Positions 8,347 through 16,065 of a DNA stretch of 64,000 nt are shown here, one piece after another. The stretch is from positions 62,001-126,000 of the forward strand of contig NZ_JAAATY010000015.1 of NCBI RefSeq assembly GCF_013280595.1, read 5' to 3'. This stretch comes from Kibdelosporangium persicum (GTDB taxonomy: Bacteria > Actinomycetota > Actinomycetes > Mycobacteriales > Pseudonocardiaceae). A program made the position numbers and the translations under genes. The notes beneath the pieces were generated by a model that was not told where the DNA came from, searched no databases, and saw only the letters and a program-made list of their open reading frames with translations. Each line of letters begins with the position of its first letter. Position 1 is the first letter of the stretch.

Positions 8347-10236
8347 GTGGACGGAACCTGGGGTCTGATGATGGGCGCGGCACGCAGTGCCGACGCACCA
8401 AAGGGCGTTCGGAAAGGCACAGTACGGCGCGTCCTGCGTTTTGCGAAACCGCACCGGAAGCTGCTGATCGCGTTTCTGGCGTTCACCGTCGCCTCGGCAG
8501 TGCTCGCGGTGACGACGCCTTTGCTGGCCGGTCGTGTGGTGGACGCGATTGTCGGTGGTCAGGACGCTTCTCTGGTGATTTGGCTGGCCGTGGTGATTGC
8601 CGCGCTGGCGGTGCTGGACGCGGGCCTGGGATTGGTCGAACGGTGGCAGTCGGCACGAATCGGAGAGGGTCTCATCTTCGATCTGCGCCGGGCGGTTTTC
8701 CGGCACGTGCAGCGGATGCCGGTGGCGTTCTTCACGAGGACCAGAACCGGTGCCCTGGTCAGCAGGCTGAACAACGACGTCATGGGGGCGCAGCGGGCGT
8801 TCACGTCGACGCTGTCGGGCCTGGTGGCCAACGTCATCCAGCTCGTGCTCTCGCTCGGCGTGATGCTGACGCTCTCCTGGCAGGTCACCGCGCTGGCCCT
8901 GGTGCTGCTGCCGGTGTTCGTGCTCCCGGCGCGCCGGGTCGGCCGCAGGCTGGCCGACCTGCAGCGCGAGGCGTCCGGCCTGAACGCCGCCATGACCACG
9001 CAGATGACCGAAAGGTTCTCCGCGCCCGGCGCGACTCTGGTGAAACTTTTCGGGCGCCCGAAAGCCGAGGCCGAGGAATTCGGGACAAAAGCAGGACGAG
9101 TACGGGACATCGGGGTCAGGAACGCGATGGCCGCCCGGTGGTTCATGACGAGCCTCACATTGGTGTCCGCGCTCGCGCAGGCCCTGGTGTACGGCCTCGG
9201 TGGCTTGCTGGCGATCCGCGGTGAGCTCGCGCCGGGCACCGTGGTGGCGTTGGCCCTGTTGCTGACCCGGCTGTACTCGCCGTTGACCGCCTTGGCCAAC
9301 GTGCGCGTCGACGTGATGACCGCGCTCGTGTCGTTCGAGCGCGTGTTCGAGGTGCTCGACCTGCCGCCGATGATCACCGAGAAGCCGGATGCCCGCTCGG
9401 TGCCCGCCGGTGGCGTCTCGGTCGAGTTGCGGGACGTGCGGTTCGCCTACCCGGCGGCCGAGAAGGTCTCGTTGGCCTCACTCGAGGACGTCGCGGCGCT
9501 CGACACCCGTGGCGGCAAGGAAGTGTTGCACGGCATCAGTTTCCGTGCCGAGCCCGGCCAGATGGTCGCGCTCGTGGGCTCGTCCGGCGCGGGCAAGTCG
9601 ACCATCGCGTCGCTGGTTCCGCGACTGTACGACGTGGACAGTGGGACCGTCCGCCTGTCCGATGTGGACGTGCGGGACCTGTCGTTCGACTCGATCAGGG
9701 ACACCGTCGGTGTGGTGACGCAGGACGGGCACCTGTTCCACGACACCATCCGGGCGAACGTGGCGTACGCCCGCCCGGACGCGACCGACGAGGAGATCAC
9801 CTCGGCCCTTGAGCGGGCGCGGCTTTCCGAGCTGATCGCGTCGCTGCCGGACGGCCTGGACACGGTCGTGGGGGAGCGCGGCTACCGGTTGTCCGGCGGC
9901 GAGCGTCAGCGGTTGACGATCGCCCGGCTGCTGCTGGCCAACCAGCGCGTGGTGATCCTCGACGAGGCCACCGCGCACCTGGACTCGGAATCCGAGGCCG
10001 CGGTGCAGGAAGCACTTGTGCACGCGCTGGAAGGCCGGACAGCGATCGTGATCGCGCACCGGCTGTCCACGATCCGTGCCGCGGACCAGATCCTCGTGGT
10101 CGAGGACGGCCGGATCGTCGAACGCGGAACGCACACGGAACTGCTCAACCGTGACGGCCGGTATGCCGAACTGCACAACACGCAGTTCAACCGGGGTTCG
10201 TCAGAGTTGCGGGACCCGGGGGCCGTAGAGGTCTAG
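8347..10236 (+). CDS. ABC exporter, membrane and ATPase domains fused
   Basis: The product is a 629-residue half-transporter expected to work as a dimer. An N-terminal type I exporter membrane domain of six helices (about 40-330) is followed by a nucleotide-binding domain with Walker A GSSGAGKST, signature LSGGERQRLTIARLL, Walker B VVILDEATAHLD and a switch His in AHRLSTI. GTG 8347 is preferred because AGGAG lies 8 nt upstream; an upstream GTG at 8338 overlaps that ribosome site. Substrate is not predictable. The 3' end overlaps the opposite SIS gene by 36 bp (10201-10236), unusual for a convergent pair. Confidence 0.93.
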   Translation: MDGTWGLMMGAARSADAPKGVRKGTVRRVLRFAKPHRKLLIAFLAFTVASAVLAVTTPLLAGRVVDAIVGGQDASLVIWLAVVIAALAVLDAGLGLVERWQSARIGEGLIFDLRRAVFRHVQRMPVAFFTRTRTGALVSRLNNDVMGAQRAFTSTLSGLVANVIQLVLSLGVMLTLSWQVTALALVLLPVFVLPARRVGRRLADLQREASGLNAAMTTQMTERFSAPGATLVKLFGRPKAEAEEFGTKAGRVRDIGVRNAMAARWFMTSLTLVSALAQALVYGLGGLLAIRGELAPGTVVALALLLTRLYSPLTALANVRVDVMTALVSFERVFEVLDLPPMITEKPDARSVPAGGVSVELRDVRFAYPAAEKVSLASLEDVAALDTRGGKEVLHGISFRAEPGQMVALVGSSGAGKSTIASLVPRLYDVDSGTVRLSDVDVRDLSFDSIRDTVGVVTQDGHLFHDTIRANVAYARPDATDEEITSALERARLSELIASLPDGLDTVVGERGYRLSGGERQRLTIARLLLANQRVVILDEATAHLDSESEAAVQEALVHALEGRTAIVIAHRLSTIRAADQILVVEDGRIVERGTHTELLNRDGRYAELHNTQFNRGSSELRDPGAVEV

Positions 10237-10917
10237 ATAACGCTGGTTGGCCTCGTCACCGCCGGGCACGTTCGAACTGCGCCACAACGGGATCTCGACG
10301 CCTTTCGCGGCGCCCTTGTCGACCAGGCGAGCCAGGATGCCGGCCCACAGGAACGCGTTGGCCACAGTGGACAGCGCGGCGGTGACCGGGGCCTCCGGCG
10401 GGTAGCTGGAGTCCCCCGGTGCGACGAGGGTGTCGAGCACGATCGAGGCGTTCTCGGCGAGCGTGGTGTCGGCCCGGCGTGGCGCGACCGCGTTCGCCGG
10501 GCTCGAGGTGACCGCGACGACCGGCATGCCGGCGTTCTGGGCGGCGATCGCGAGCTCGACCGGGTACGGGTTGACGCCCGAGGTGGAGAAGACCACGAGC
10601 ACGTCGTGGCCGCTGAGCTCGACCTTGCCGAAGACCTCGTCTGCCAGGCCGGTGAGCCGCTCGGCGCTGGTGGAGGCCCGGCCGCCGTGCAGCGGCTGGA
10701 TCTGCGGGTGGTACAGCGGATACACGCAGGCCAGACCGCCCGCGCGGTAGAACGTCTCGGCGACGGCGGCCAGACTGTGGCCCGCGCCACCGCTCAGGAT
10801 CAGCCCGCCCGCCTGGATGCTGCCGAGGAAGAGATCGGCGACGTTGTCCAACGCGTCGGCGTTGTGCTTCTCCACCTGGGACAGGTGATCCCTGACCAGG
10901 TTGCCGAATACGGCCAT
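10201..10917 (-). CDS. SIS-domain phosphosugar-binding protein, UPF0309 family
   Basis: This 238-residue protein spans one SIS domain. SGGAGHSLAAVAETFYRAGG (about 43-62) and VVFSTSGVNPYPVELA are the phosphosugar-binding loops of the UPF0309 group, related to N-acetylmuramate/glucosamine 6-phosphate handling enzymes. ATG 10917 follows GAGGAGG at a slightly long spacing. Upstream lies a 12-bp palindrome that is one base from the DasR operator core, overlapping a plausible -10 element (TTGACG...TATAGA on the minus strand), which suggests control by an aminosugar regulator. The exact reaction is not established for the family. Confidence 0.88.
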   Translation of the reverse strand: MAVFGNLVRDHLSQVEKHNADALDNVADLFLGSIQAGGLILSGGAGHSLAAVAETFYRAGGLACVYPLYHPQIQPLHGGRASTSAERLTGLADEVFGKVELSGHDVLVVFSTSGVNPYPVELAIAAQNAGMPVVAVTSSPANAVAPRRADTTLAENASIVLDTLVAPGDSSYPPEAPVTAALSTVANAFLWAGILARLVDKGAAKGVEIPLWRSSNVPGGDEANQRYLDLYGPRVPQL

Positions 10918-10948
10918 GCTCGCGGTACCTCCTCGGTTGACCTCGCAA

Positions 10949-10960
10949 TGGTCTATACCA
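10949..10960. promoter_or_regulatory. DasR-like (dre) operator overlapping a -10 element
   Basis: TGGTCTATACCA differs by one base from TGGTCTAGACCA, the core of the published DasR response element of streptomycetes. It lies 32 bp upstream of the SIS-domain start codon. On the minus strand TATAGA (10952-10957) inside it and TTGACG (10973-10978) form a possible promoter with a short 15-bp spacer, so a bound repressor would cover the -10. Seen: palindrome and position. Inferred: identity of the regulator. Confidence 0.6.
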
Positions 10961-11016
10961 CTGAGGAGGGGGCGTCAAGAGGCCACCTTCCGGGGCGGTC
11001 CGGGCCGTCCCGCGCC

Positions 11017-11066
11017 CCCTCGTGAGTGTTTATCAGTGTTAGAACACGGATAAACACTCACGAGGG
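11017..11066. repeat. 50-bp palindromic repeat, copy 1
   Basis: Arms 11017-11040 and 11043-11066 pair over 23 of 24 positions around a 2-nt centre. The ends are CCCTCGTGAGTGTTT and its complement, and the centre is GTTAGAAC. A second copy lies at 45996-46045. This copy covers the stop codon of the nucleotidyltransferase gene (stop at 11058-11060), so it may act as its terminator. Confidence 0.85.
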
Positions 11067-11612
11067 CAGCTGGTCCGGCCTGTCCACATCGGAGCCGTCC
11101 GAAACGTCTTCGCACGCCACCAGTTCCGGCTTGTGCCTGCGCAGGTACTCCCTCGCGCCCGCGTCACCGGTCGCCAGTTCGTACACGCCGTCCCAGTGGT
11201 TGCGGCCGATCAGCACGGGGTGGCCCGGTTCTCCGTGGTAGCTCGCCCTCAGCAACGCGTCCGGGCTCGCCATCGCTCTCAGTCGCTGGATCGCCTCGGC
11301 GCGTATTCCCGGTGTGTCGACGGGGAGCACGATCACCGCGTCGCCCGTGATCGCCTTCAGGCCGACTCGCAGTGACGATCCCATGCCTTGTGGCCAGTCG
11401 GGGTTGTCAACGGCGTTGAGGTCCGGTGACTCCGCGCGCACGATGTCCGCGTCCGCTCCCAGCACTGCCAGCACAGGCGAGCAGCCGCCCTGTTCGAGGA
11501 CTTGTACTGCTCGCTCGACGAAGAGCCGGCCTTGGAAACGGACCCGGGCCTTGGGCATGCCGTAGCGGCGCCCTGCTCCGGCCGCCAGGACCAGGCCCGC
11601 GACGTCAGCCAT
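11058..11612 (-). CDS. MobA/MocA-like nucleotidyltransferase
   Basis: This 184-residue NTP-transferase has the N-terminal nucleotide-binding loop LAAGAGRRYGMPKARV (about 9-24) and the metal-binding DTPG motif of the MobA/MocA branch (PVDTPGI). Relatives attach CMP or GMP to molybdopterin, but related proteins serve other pathways and no molybdenum cofactor gene is nearby, so the substrate is open. The start ATG at 11612 lies inside the 3' end of the epoxide-hydrolase-like gene (8-bp overlap ATGGCTGA), implying coupled translation. Its last codons lie in the palindromic repeat. Confidence 0.87.
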   Translation of the reverse strand: MADVAGLVLAAGAGRRYGMPKARVRFQGRLFVERAVQVLEQGGCSPVLAVLGADADIVRAESPDLNAVDNPDWPQGMGSSLRVGLKAITGDAVIVLPVDTPGIRAEAIQRLRAMASPDALLRASYHGEPGHPVLIGRNHWDGVYELATGDAGAREYLRRHKPELVACEDVSDGSDVDRPDQLPS

Positions 11613-12441
11613 GCTGGGACAGGTGTTCCAGCAGGAGGCGGCTCAGGCCTTCGTCCGCCTGCTCGGGCAGCCAGTGGGAGATGTCCTGGAACATCTCGAA
11701 GCGGTAGGGGCCTTCCACCCACTCCCCGGTCGACAGCGCCGCCGTCGAGCCGAATGCCACGTCCTCGGTGCCCCAGACGTAGAGCGTGGGCACCTTGACC
11801 TTGTCGGTCCGGCCGCTGAACCTGATGCCTCGGTACCAGTTCAGTGCCGCGACGAGCGCGCCCGGTTCGGCGAGGCGTTCGACGTACTCCCTGACGTGAT
11901 CACGGGGGACGACACCTTCGTACAGCTGCTTCAGCGCTGCCGCGTTGTTGGCGAGCAGCTGCTTCTCCGCGCCGCGGACGTTCTGCAGCGCCGGGATGTA
12001 GGAGGAGCGCTGCTGCTGGTCTTCGTCTTCCCGCACGGCTCTGGCGTAGGCGCCTGGGTGCGGTGTGGAGACCGCGGTCAGCGTCCGGACCCGCTCGGGA
12101 TGTTCCGCCGCCGTGTGCCAGGCGACGTTGCCGCCCCAGTCGTGGCCCACCAGGTCGAACGCCGGCCAGCCCAGTTCGTCGGCGATCCGCAGCACGTCGC
12201 CGGTCAGGTCCTCGATGCTGTAGTCCTCCGGCCGTTCCGGGCGGACGTCGGGGGAGTAGCCGCGCTGGTCCGGCGCGATCGCCCGGTACCCCGCCGCGGA
12301 CAGCGTCGCCAGCTGGTGTTCCCACTCCGTGGACGCCTCGGGGAAGCCGTGCAGCAACAGCACGCCCCGGCCGTCCTCCGGGCCCGCCGCCAACGCGTCG
12401 AACCGGCCCTGATCCGTGCTGATCCCGATGTGCTCGATCAC
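11605..12441 (-). CDS. Alpha/beta hydrolase, epoxide-hydrolase type
   Basis: This is a 278-residue alpha/beta hydrolase. HGFPE (31-35) is the oxyanion-hole motif of epoxide hydrolases and GHDWGG places an aspartate nucleophile at residue 101, as in epoxide hydrolases and haloalkane dehalogenases rather than serine esterases. A cap region follows, and the C-terminal ISHW supplies the catalytic His. GTG 12441 is selected because sequence beyond it is repeat DNA; the long open frame upstream is a shadow of the LCP gene. It overlaps and is followed by the nucleotidyltransferase gene. Substrate unknown. Confidence 0.87.
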   Translation of the reverse strand: MIEHIGISTDQGRFDALAAGPEDGRGVLLLHGFPEASTEWEHQLATLSAAGYRAIAPDQRGYSPDVRPERPEDYSIEDLTGDVLRIADELGWPAFDLVGHDWGGNVAWHTAAEHPERVRTLTAVSTPHPGAYARAVREDEDQQQRSSYIPALQNVRGAEKQLLANNAAALKQLYEGVVPRDHVREYVERLAEPGALVAALNWYRGIRFSGRTDKVKVPTLYVWGTEDVAFGSTAALSTGEWVEGPYRFEMFQDISHWLPEQADEGLSRLLLEHLSQHG

Positions 12442-12471
12442 ACCCCGAGTATCCCGTACCCCACCCCCACC

Positions 12472-12620
12472 CCCGTGTCCACCTTTCCAGCACCCCGAGT
12501 TACACATTCCGGCACCCCGAGTTACACATTCCGGCACCCCGAGTTGCGCATTCCGGCACCCTGAGATGCCCGAGCCCGGCCGGAGGGGGAACTTCGGGGT
12601 GCCGGAAAGGTGGACACGGG
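12472..12620. repeat. 22-bp tandem repeats inside 27-bp inverted arms
   Basis: Two arms, 12472-12498 and 12594-12620, are inverted copies matching at 26 of 27 positions (outer part CCCGTGTCCACCTTTCC). Between them lie three to four 22-bp units reading GGCACCCCGAGTTACACATT plus CC, at 12491-12510 (partial), 12511-12532, 12533-12554 and a degraded one from 12555. The block fills the gap between two divergent hydrolase genes and could form a long cruciform or act as a protein-binding array. No ORF runs convincingly through it. Confidence 0.85.
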
Positions 12621-12621
12621 G

Positions 12622-13260
12622 ATGATTAGGGTGGCCAAGGTGTCCCGTCCTCACCTGCGTCAGCTCGGTTCCCGCACGCCACGTGCCGTTGTGCTGGTGC
12701 TTCACGGTGGCCGTGAGGTCGGTGAAGGGCCGGTTCCCGCGCTGGGCCTCGCCTATCTGCGGATGGTGCCGTTCGCCCATGACCTGGCTCGGCAGCGGGA
12801 CCTGGCGGTGTTCCTGCTGCGCTACCGGGTTCGTGGGTGGAACGCGCCTCGGCTGGACCCTGTTCAGGACGCTCGCCGGGCGCTGGAGGAGATCCGCCGG
12901 CGCCATCCCGGCGTGCCGATCGTCCTGCTCGGTCATTCGATGGGCGGACGGGTGGCGTTCCACGTCGCCGACGACCCGGCGGTCACCGCCGTGTGCGCGC
13001 TGGCGCCGTGGTGCACGCCCACTGATCCGGTGGGGCAGCTGGCCGGGCGGTCGGTGTTCATCGCACACGCGAAGCAGGACCGTGTCACCGATCCGCGGGC
13101 GTCGCTGGACTACGCGCGGCGGGCCGAACAGGTCACCGAGCGTGTCGATCTGCGCTGGGTCGACGGCGAGACCCACGCGCTGCTCCGCAAGCCCCGGATA
13201 TGGCATGACCTGGTGCGGAGGTTCGTCGTTGATCAAGTCGAACGTTCGCGCGAGGCGTGA
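12622..13260 (+). CDS. Alpha/beta hydrolase, dienelactone-hydrolase/lysophospholipase-like
   Basis: A 212-residue single-domain hydrolase. Its nucleophile elbow is GHSMGG, preceded by HGG near the oxyanion hole, and the late VDGETH segment provides the His. It is short, with no lid or signal peptide. The start is uncertain: ATG 12622 lies right after the inverted-repeat arm, while GTG 12631 and 12640 are in frame without better ribosome sites. It is divergent from the epoxide-hydrolase-like gene across the repeat block. Substrate unknown. Confidence 0.8.
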   Translation: MIRVAKVSRPHLRQLGSRTPRAVVLVLHGGREVGEGPVPALGLAYLRMVPFAHDLARQRDLAVFLLRYRVRGWNAPRLDPVQDARRALEEIRRRHPGVPIVLLGHSMGGRVAFHVADDPAVTAVCALAPWCTPTDPVGQLAGRSVFIAHAKQDRVTDPRASLDYARRAEQVTERVDLRWVDGETHALLRKPRIWHDLVRRFVVDQVERSREA

Positions 13261-13347
13261 CCGTACAACTCCGTAGGGTATGACCACGCAACCTCGGCCT
13301 GCGGTCTCACGTCCTTGTGAGCATCCTTGACAAGTCGGGGGACGGAT

Positions 13348-14517
13348 ATGAGGACGAGGATGAGCTACGGGCAGCCGTACGGTTCCAGGGACGGTCAGAC
13401 GCGCGCCTACCCGATACCCGGGCAGGCGCCGCCGGAGTACGACCAGCGTCGTGACCACCGGCAACAACCGCACGGTGGATACCGGCAGCCGCCGCCACCG
13501 TACGAGCCACCCGGCCAGCAGGTGCCGCCGCCCGGCGGCCGCCCGCCGCGCCGCAAGCGCAAGGCCGGCCGGATCCTGCTGATCATCCTGTTGGCGGTCG
13601 TGGTGCTGATCGCGGCGACGTGGATCTACCTGGAGTCGGCGTTCAACCGGGTCGCCGCGCTGGAGGACTACCCCGGCCGCCCCGCCGCGGGCGCGGGCAC
13701 GAACTGGCTCATCGTCGGTTCGGACTCGCGGGCCGGGCTGGACACCGAGGACCAGGAACGACTGTCCACCGGCGACGCCAAGGGGCAGCGCACCGACACC
13801 ATGTTGCTGCTGCACCTGCCGGACAACGAGGAGAAGCCGACGCTGGTCAGCCTGCTCCGTGACTCCTATGTGGACATTCCGGGCAAGGGCAAGAACAAGT
13901 TGAACGCGGCGTACGCGCTCGGCGGCCCGAAGCTGCTGGCGCAGACCGTGGAGAAGAACACCAACCTGCGGCTGGACCACTACATCGAGATCGGCTTCGG
14001 CGGGTTCGCCAGCGTGGTGGACGCGGTCGGCGGCGTGGAGATGTGCCCGGCCAAGCCGATCAAGGACCCGCTCGCCGGGATCGACCTGCCCGCGGGCTGC
14101 CAGGAACTCGACGGCGCCAACGCTCTGGGCTACGTGCGTACCCGCGCGACGGCGCGGGCCGACCTCGACCGCGTGGACCGGCAACGGGAGTTCATCGCGG
14201 CGCTGATGGACAAGGTCGCCAGCCCCGGCACGCTGATCAACCCGTTCCGGATGATCCCGCTGCTGGCCGACGCGCCGGACGCGATCACCCTGGGTGAGGA
14301 CGACCACCTGCACAACCTGCCGGGCGTCGCCTTCGCCATCGCAGGCGCCAGTGACGGCTCGACGGTCAGCACGAGCGTGCCCGTCGGCGACACGCCCACC
14401 ATCCCGAAGATCGGCTCGGTGGTCCGGTGGGACCAGAAGAAGTCCAAGACACTGTTCGACGCGCTGCGCAACGACACCGCGCTGCCGTCCAGCGTGATCA
14501 CGCTGCCGGGCGGCTGA
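13348..14517 (+). CDS. LytR-CpsA-Psr (LCP) family cell-wall glycopolymer ligase
   Basis: The product has a Pro/Gln/Tyr-rich cytoplasmic N-terminus (about 1-70), basic residues (PPRRKRKAGR), one membrane helix (ILLIILLAVVVLIAATWIYL) and an extracellular LCP domain. The domain shows NWLIVGSDSRAG, the Arg/Asp pair in QRTDTMLL, LLRDSYVDIPG and YVRTRATARADLDRVDRQRE, the conserved pyrophosphate-binding elements. LCP enzymes transfer lipid-linked polymers to peptidoglycan; in mycolate-free actinomycetes these are teichoic-acid-like or other wall polymers. ATG 13348 follows GGGGGACGG; ATG 13360 is possible. It is followed after 1 bp by the acetyltransferase gene. Confidence 0.92.
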   Translation: MRTRMSYGQPYGSRDGQTRAYPIPGQAPPEYDQRRDHRQQPHGGYRQPPPPYEPPGQQVPPPGGRPPRRKRKAGRILLIILLAVVVLIAATWIYLESAFNRVAALEDYPGRPAAGAGTNWLIVGSDSRAGLDTEDQERLSTGDAKGQRTDTMLLLHLPDNEEKPTLVSLLRDSYVDIPGKGKNKLNAAYALGGPKLLAQTVEKNTNLRLDHYIEIGFGGFASVVDAVGGVEMCPAKPIKDPLAGIDLPAGCQELDGANALGYVRTRATARADLDRVDRQREFIAALMDKVASPGTLINPFRMIPLLADAPDAITLGEDDHLHNLPGVAFAIAGASDGSTVSTSVPVGDTPTIPKIGSVVRWDQKKSKTLFDALRNDTALPSSVITLPGG

Positions 14518-14518
14518 C

Positions 14519-15040
14519 ATGCTGACGACTGATCGCCTGGTCATCCGGGCGTTCCACCGGGACGACACGGCCGCGTTGGCCGCGTACCGGTCGGACCCCG
14601 TGGTGGCCAGGTATCAGTCGTGGGAGACCCCGCTCAGCCTGAAGGACGCCGCCAAGGCGGTCGCCGAGTACGCGGCGGACGATCCGGACATGAACGGCTG
14701 GTACCAGTGGGCGATCGACCTGAACGGCGTGCTGATCGGGGACATCGGCGTGAACGTGCACGACAACTGCATGCAGGCCGAGATCGGCTTCACCCTCGCG
14801 GCGCAGTACCACCGCAGGGGATACGGAACCGAGGCCGTCGAACGGATCGTCGAGCACCTGTTCGCCGACCGGCGCCTGCACCGGATCTCCGCCGAATGCG
14901 ACGCCCGGAACGTGGCGTCCGCCCGATTGCTCCGCAAAGTCGGTTTCCGGCAGGAAGGCCTGTTGCGCCGCAACACGTGGACCAAAGGCGAGTGGACCGA
15001 CGACATGGTCTTCGGACTACTGGAGACCGACCCCCGGTAG
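14519..15040 (+). CDS. GNAT-family N-acetyltransferase, RimJ/RimL-like
   Basis: A 173-residue acetyltransferase with the RimJ/RimL layout: N-terminal TDRLVIRAF, a central beta-bulge and the acetyl-CoA pyrophosphate loop RRGYGTEA (Q/RxxGxG/A motif), then ARNVASARLLRKVGF, the usual C-terminal element. The start lies one base after the LCP stop, so translation is probably coupled. Known relatives acetylate ribosomal protein N-termini or antibiotics; the acceptor here is unknown. Confidence 0.9.
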   Translation: MLTTDRLVIRAFHRDDTAALAAYRSDPVVARYQSWETPLSLKDAAKAVAEYAADDPDMNGWYQWAIDLNGVLIGDIGVNVHDNCMQAEIGFTLAAQYHRRGYGTEAVERIVEHLFADRRLHRISAECDARNVASARLLRKVGFRQEGLLRRNTWTKGEWTDDMVFGLLETDPR

Positions 15041-15056
15041 AGCCGCCCGCCGGTCC

Positions 15057-15413
15057 TCAGGCCAGCGCGCCTGCCAGGTCCGGGTAGATCGGCAGCATCT
15101 CCTGGACGCCGGCGATCTCGATGGAGCGCAGCACCGGACGCCCGTCGGCCACCAGCCTGATCTCAGTACCCGCCCGCTCACCGCGCTGTCTGGCGTCCAG
15201 CAGCACGGCGAGCCCGGCGGACCCGAAGAACGTCACGTCGGTCAGGTCGACGACAACCCTGCTCCCGGTCCCCGCGATCGCCTGGTCGCACGCTTCCGCC
15301 AGCACGGGTGCGGTGCTCATGTCGATCTCGCCGGTCACGTGCAGGACGACCGCCGGGCCTTCCACCCGCCGGTCCACCCGCAACGAGTCGTCGGATGTCG
15401 AACCTTTGCTCAC
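15057..15413 (-). CDS. STAS-domain anti-sigma factor antagonist
   Basis: This 118-residue protein consists of one STAS domain of the SpoIIAA/RsbV type. The phosphoacceptor loop is DVTFFGSAGLAVL, placing the predicted phosphorylated serine at position 65; the preceding HVTGEIDMSTAP is the typical beta-turn. In partner switching, the unphosphorylated form binds an anti-sigma kinase and frees a sigma factor. It lies 9 bp after the degenerate ATPase gene on the same strand, a likely two-gene operon. No sigma factor gene is adjacent. Confidence 0.9.
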   Translation of the reverse strand: MSKGSTSDDSLRVDRRVEGPAVVLHVTGEIDMSTAPVLAEACDQAIAGTGSRVVVDLTDVTFFGSAGLAVLLDARQRGERAGTEIRLVADGRPVLRSIEIAGVQEMLPIYPDLAGALA

Positions 15414-15422
15414 AGCGGTGTT

Positions 15423-15962
15423 CTACCGCAGCCCGTGCGGGCCGCTGTCCTGGGGTGGCTCGCCCGCCCGGTTCAGCTTCGACAGCAGCCGCTCGAAGAA
15501 CTCGTCGTCCACGTCCGCCGTCTCCGGCTCGGCCGGCCCCGCGCTGGCCGGCGGCTTGCGGCGCTCCCGGCGGGGCAGCGGGACCGCTGAGGCGTTCATG
15601 CCCGTCGGCAGGCCCAGTTCACACCAGATCAGGTTTCCGCCGCCCTGGAGCGACATCACACCGGCCTTACGGCCTTCCAGCGTCTCGGGCAGCACCGGCG
15701 GCATCAGCGCGGCGTCCTCGACCTCGATCACGAGGGCGTCGCCGTGCAGTCGTAACCGCAATGTGATGAAACCGGGTACCTTCGAGTCGTCCTGCTGCAC
15801 CACGGCGTGCACCAGCTCGCACGCCACGTGGCTCGCCTCGTCCTGCAGTTGCCGCAGCGACCACTCGGTGAGCGCGAACTTCACGAACATGTCCGCGCAG
15901 TTCACCGCCGTTGGTAACGCGACCAGTCGCAGGTCATCGACCTGCGTCGTCTGCGGGTTCAC
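15423..15962 (-). CDS. Anti-sigma-like HATPase protein, degenerate ATP site
   Basis: This 179-residue protein resembles RsbW/SpoIIAB-type kinases: an N-terminal alpha/beta part with a helix reading ASHVACELVHAVVQ where the ATP-binding N-box (ELVtNAvrH) normally lies, and GRKAGVMSLQGGGNLIWCEL where the G2 region is expected. The conserved Asn of the N-box is replaced by Ala/Val, so kinase activity is doubtful. The last 45 residues are a charged Pro-rich tail. GTG 15962 has a strong GAGGAGG site. Its STAS neighbour argues for partner switching, perhaps by binding alone. Confidence 0.75.
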   Translation of the reverse strand: MNPQTTQVDDLRLVALPTAVNCADMFVKFALTEWSLRQLQDEASHVACELVHAVVQQDDSKVPGFITLRLRLHGDALVIEVEDAALMPPVLPETLEGRKAGVMSLQGGGNLIWCELGLPTGMNASAVPLPRRERRKPPASAGPAEPETADVDDEFFERLLSKLNRAGEPPQDSGPHGLR

Positions 15963-16065
15963 CCTGCTGCCTCCTCGCGCGCGTCACCCGAACGGCCGTA
16001 TCTTGCCAACATAAACTCGCGTTGCGGTAGCCAGGGTTATCCAATTCTTGCCGAGGTGATCGGTT

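Noticed and set aside
12472-12620. CRISPR array
   Set aside because: Units are directly adjacent 22-mers without unique spacers, and no cas genes are near.
11605-14568. 987-codon minus-strand frame
   Set aside because: Only the last 279 codons (11605-12441) encode the epoxide-hydrolase-like protein; the rest is antisense to the LCP gene and repeats.
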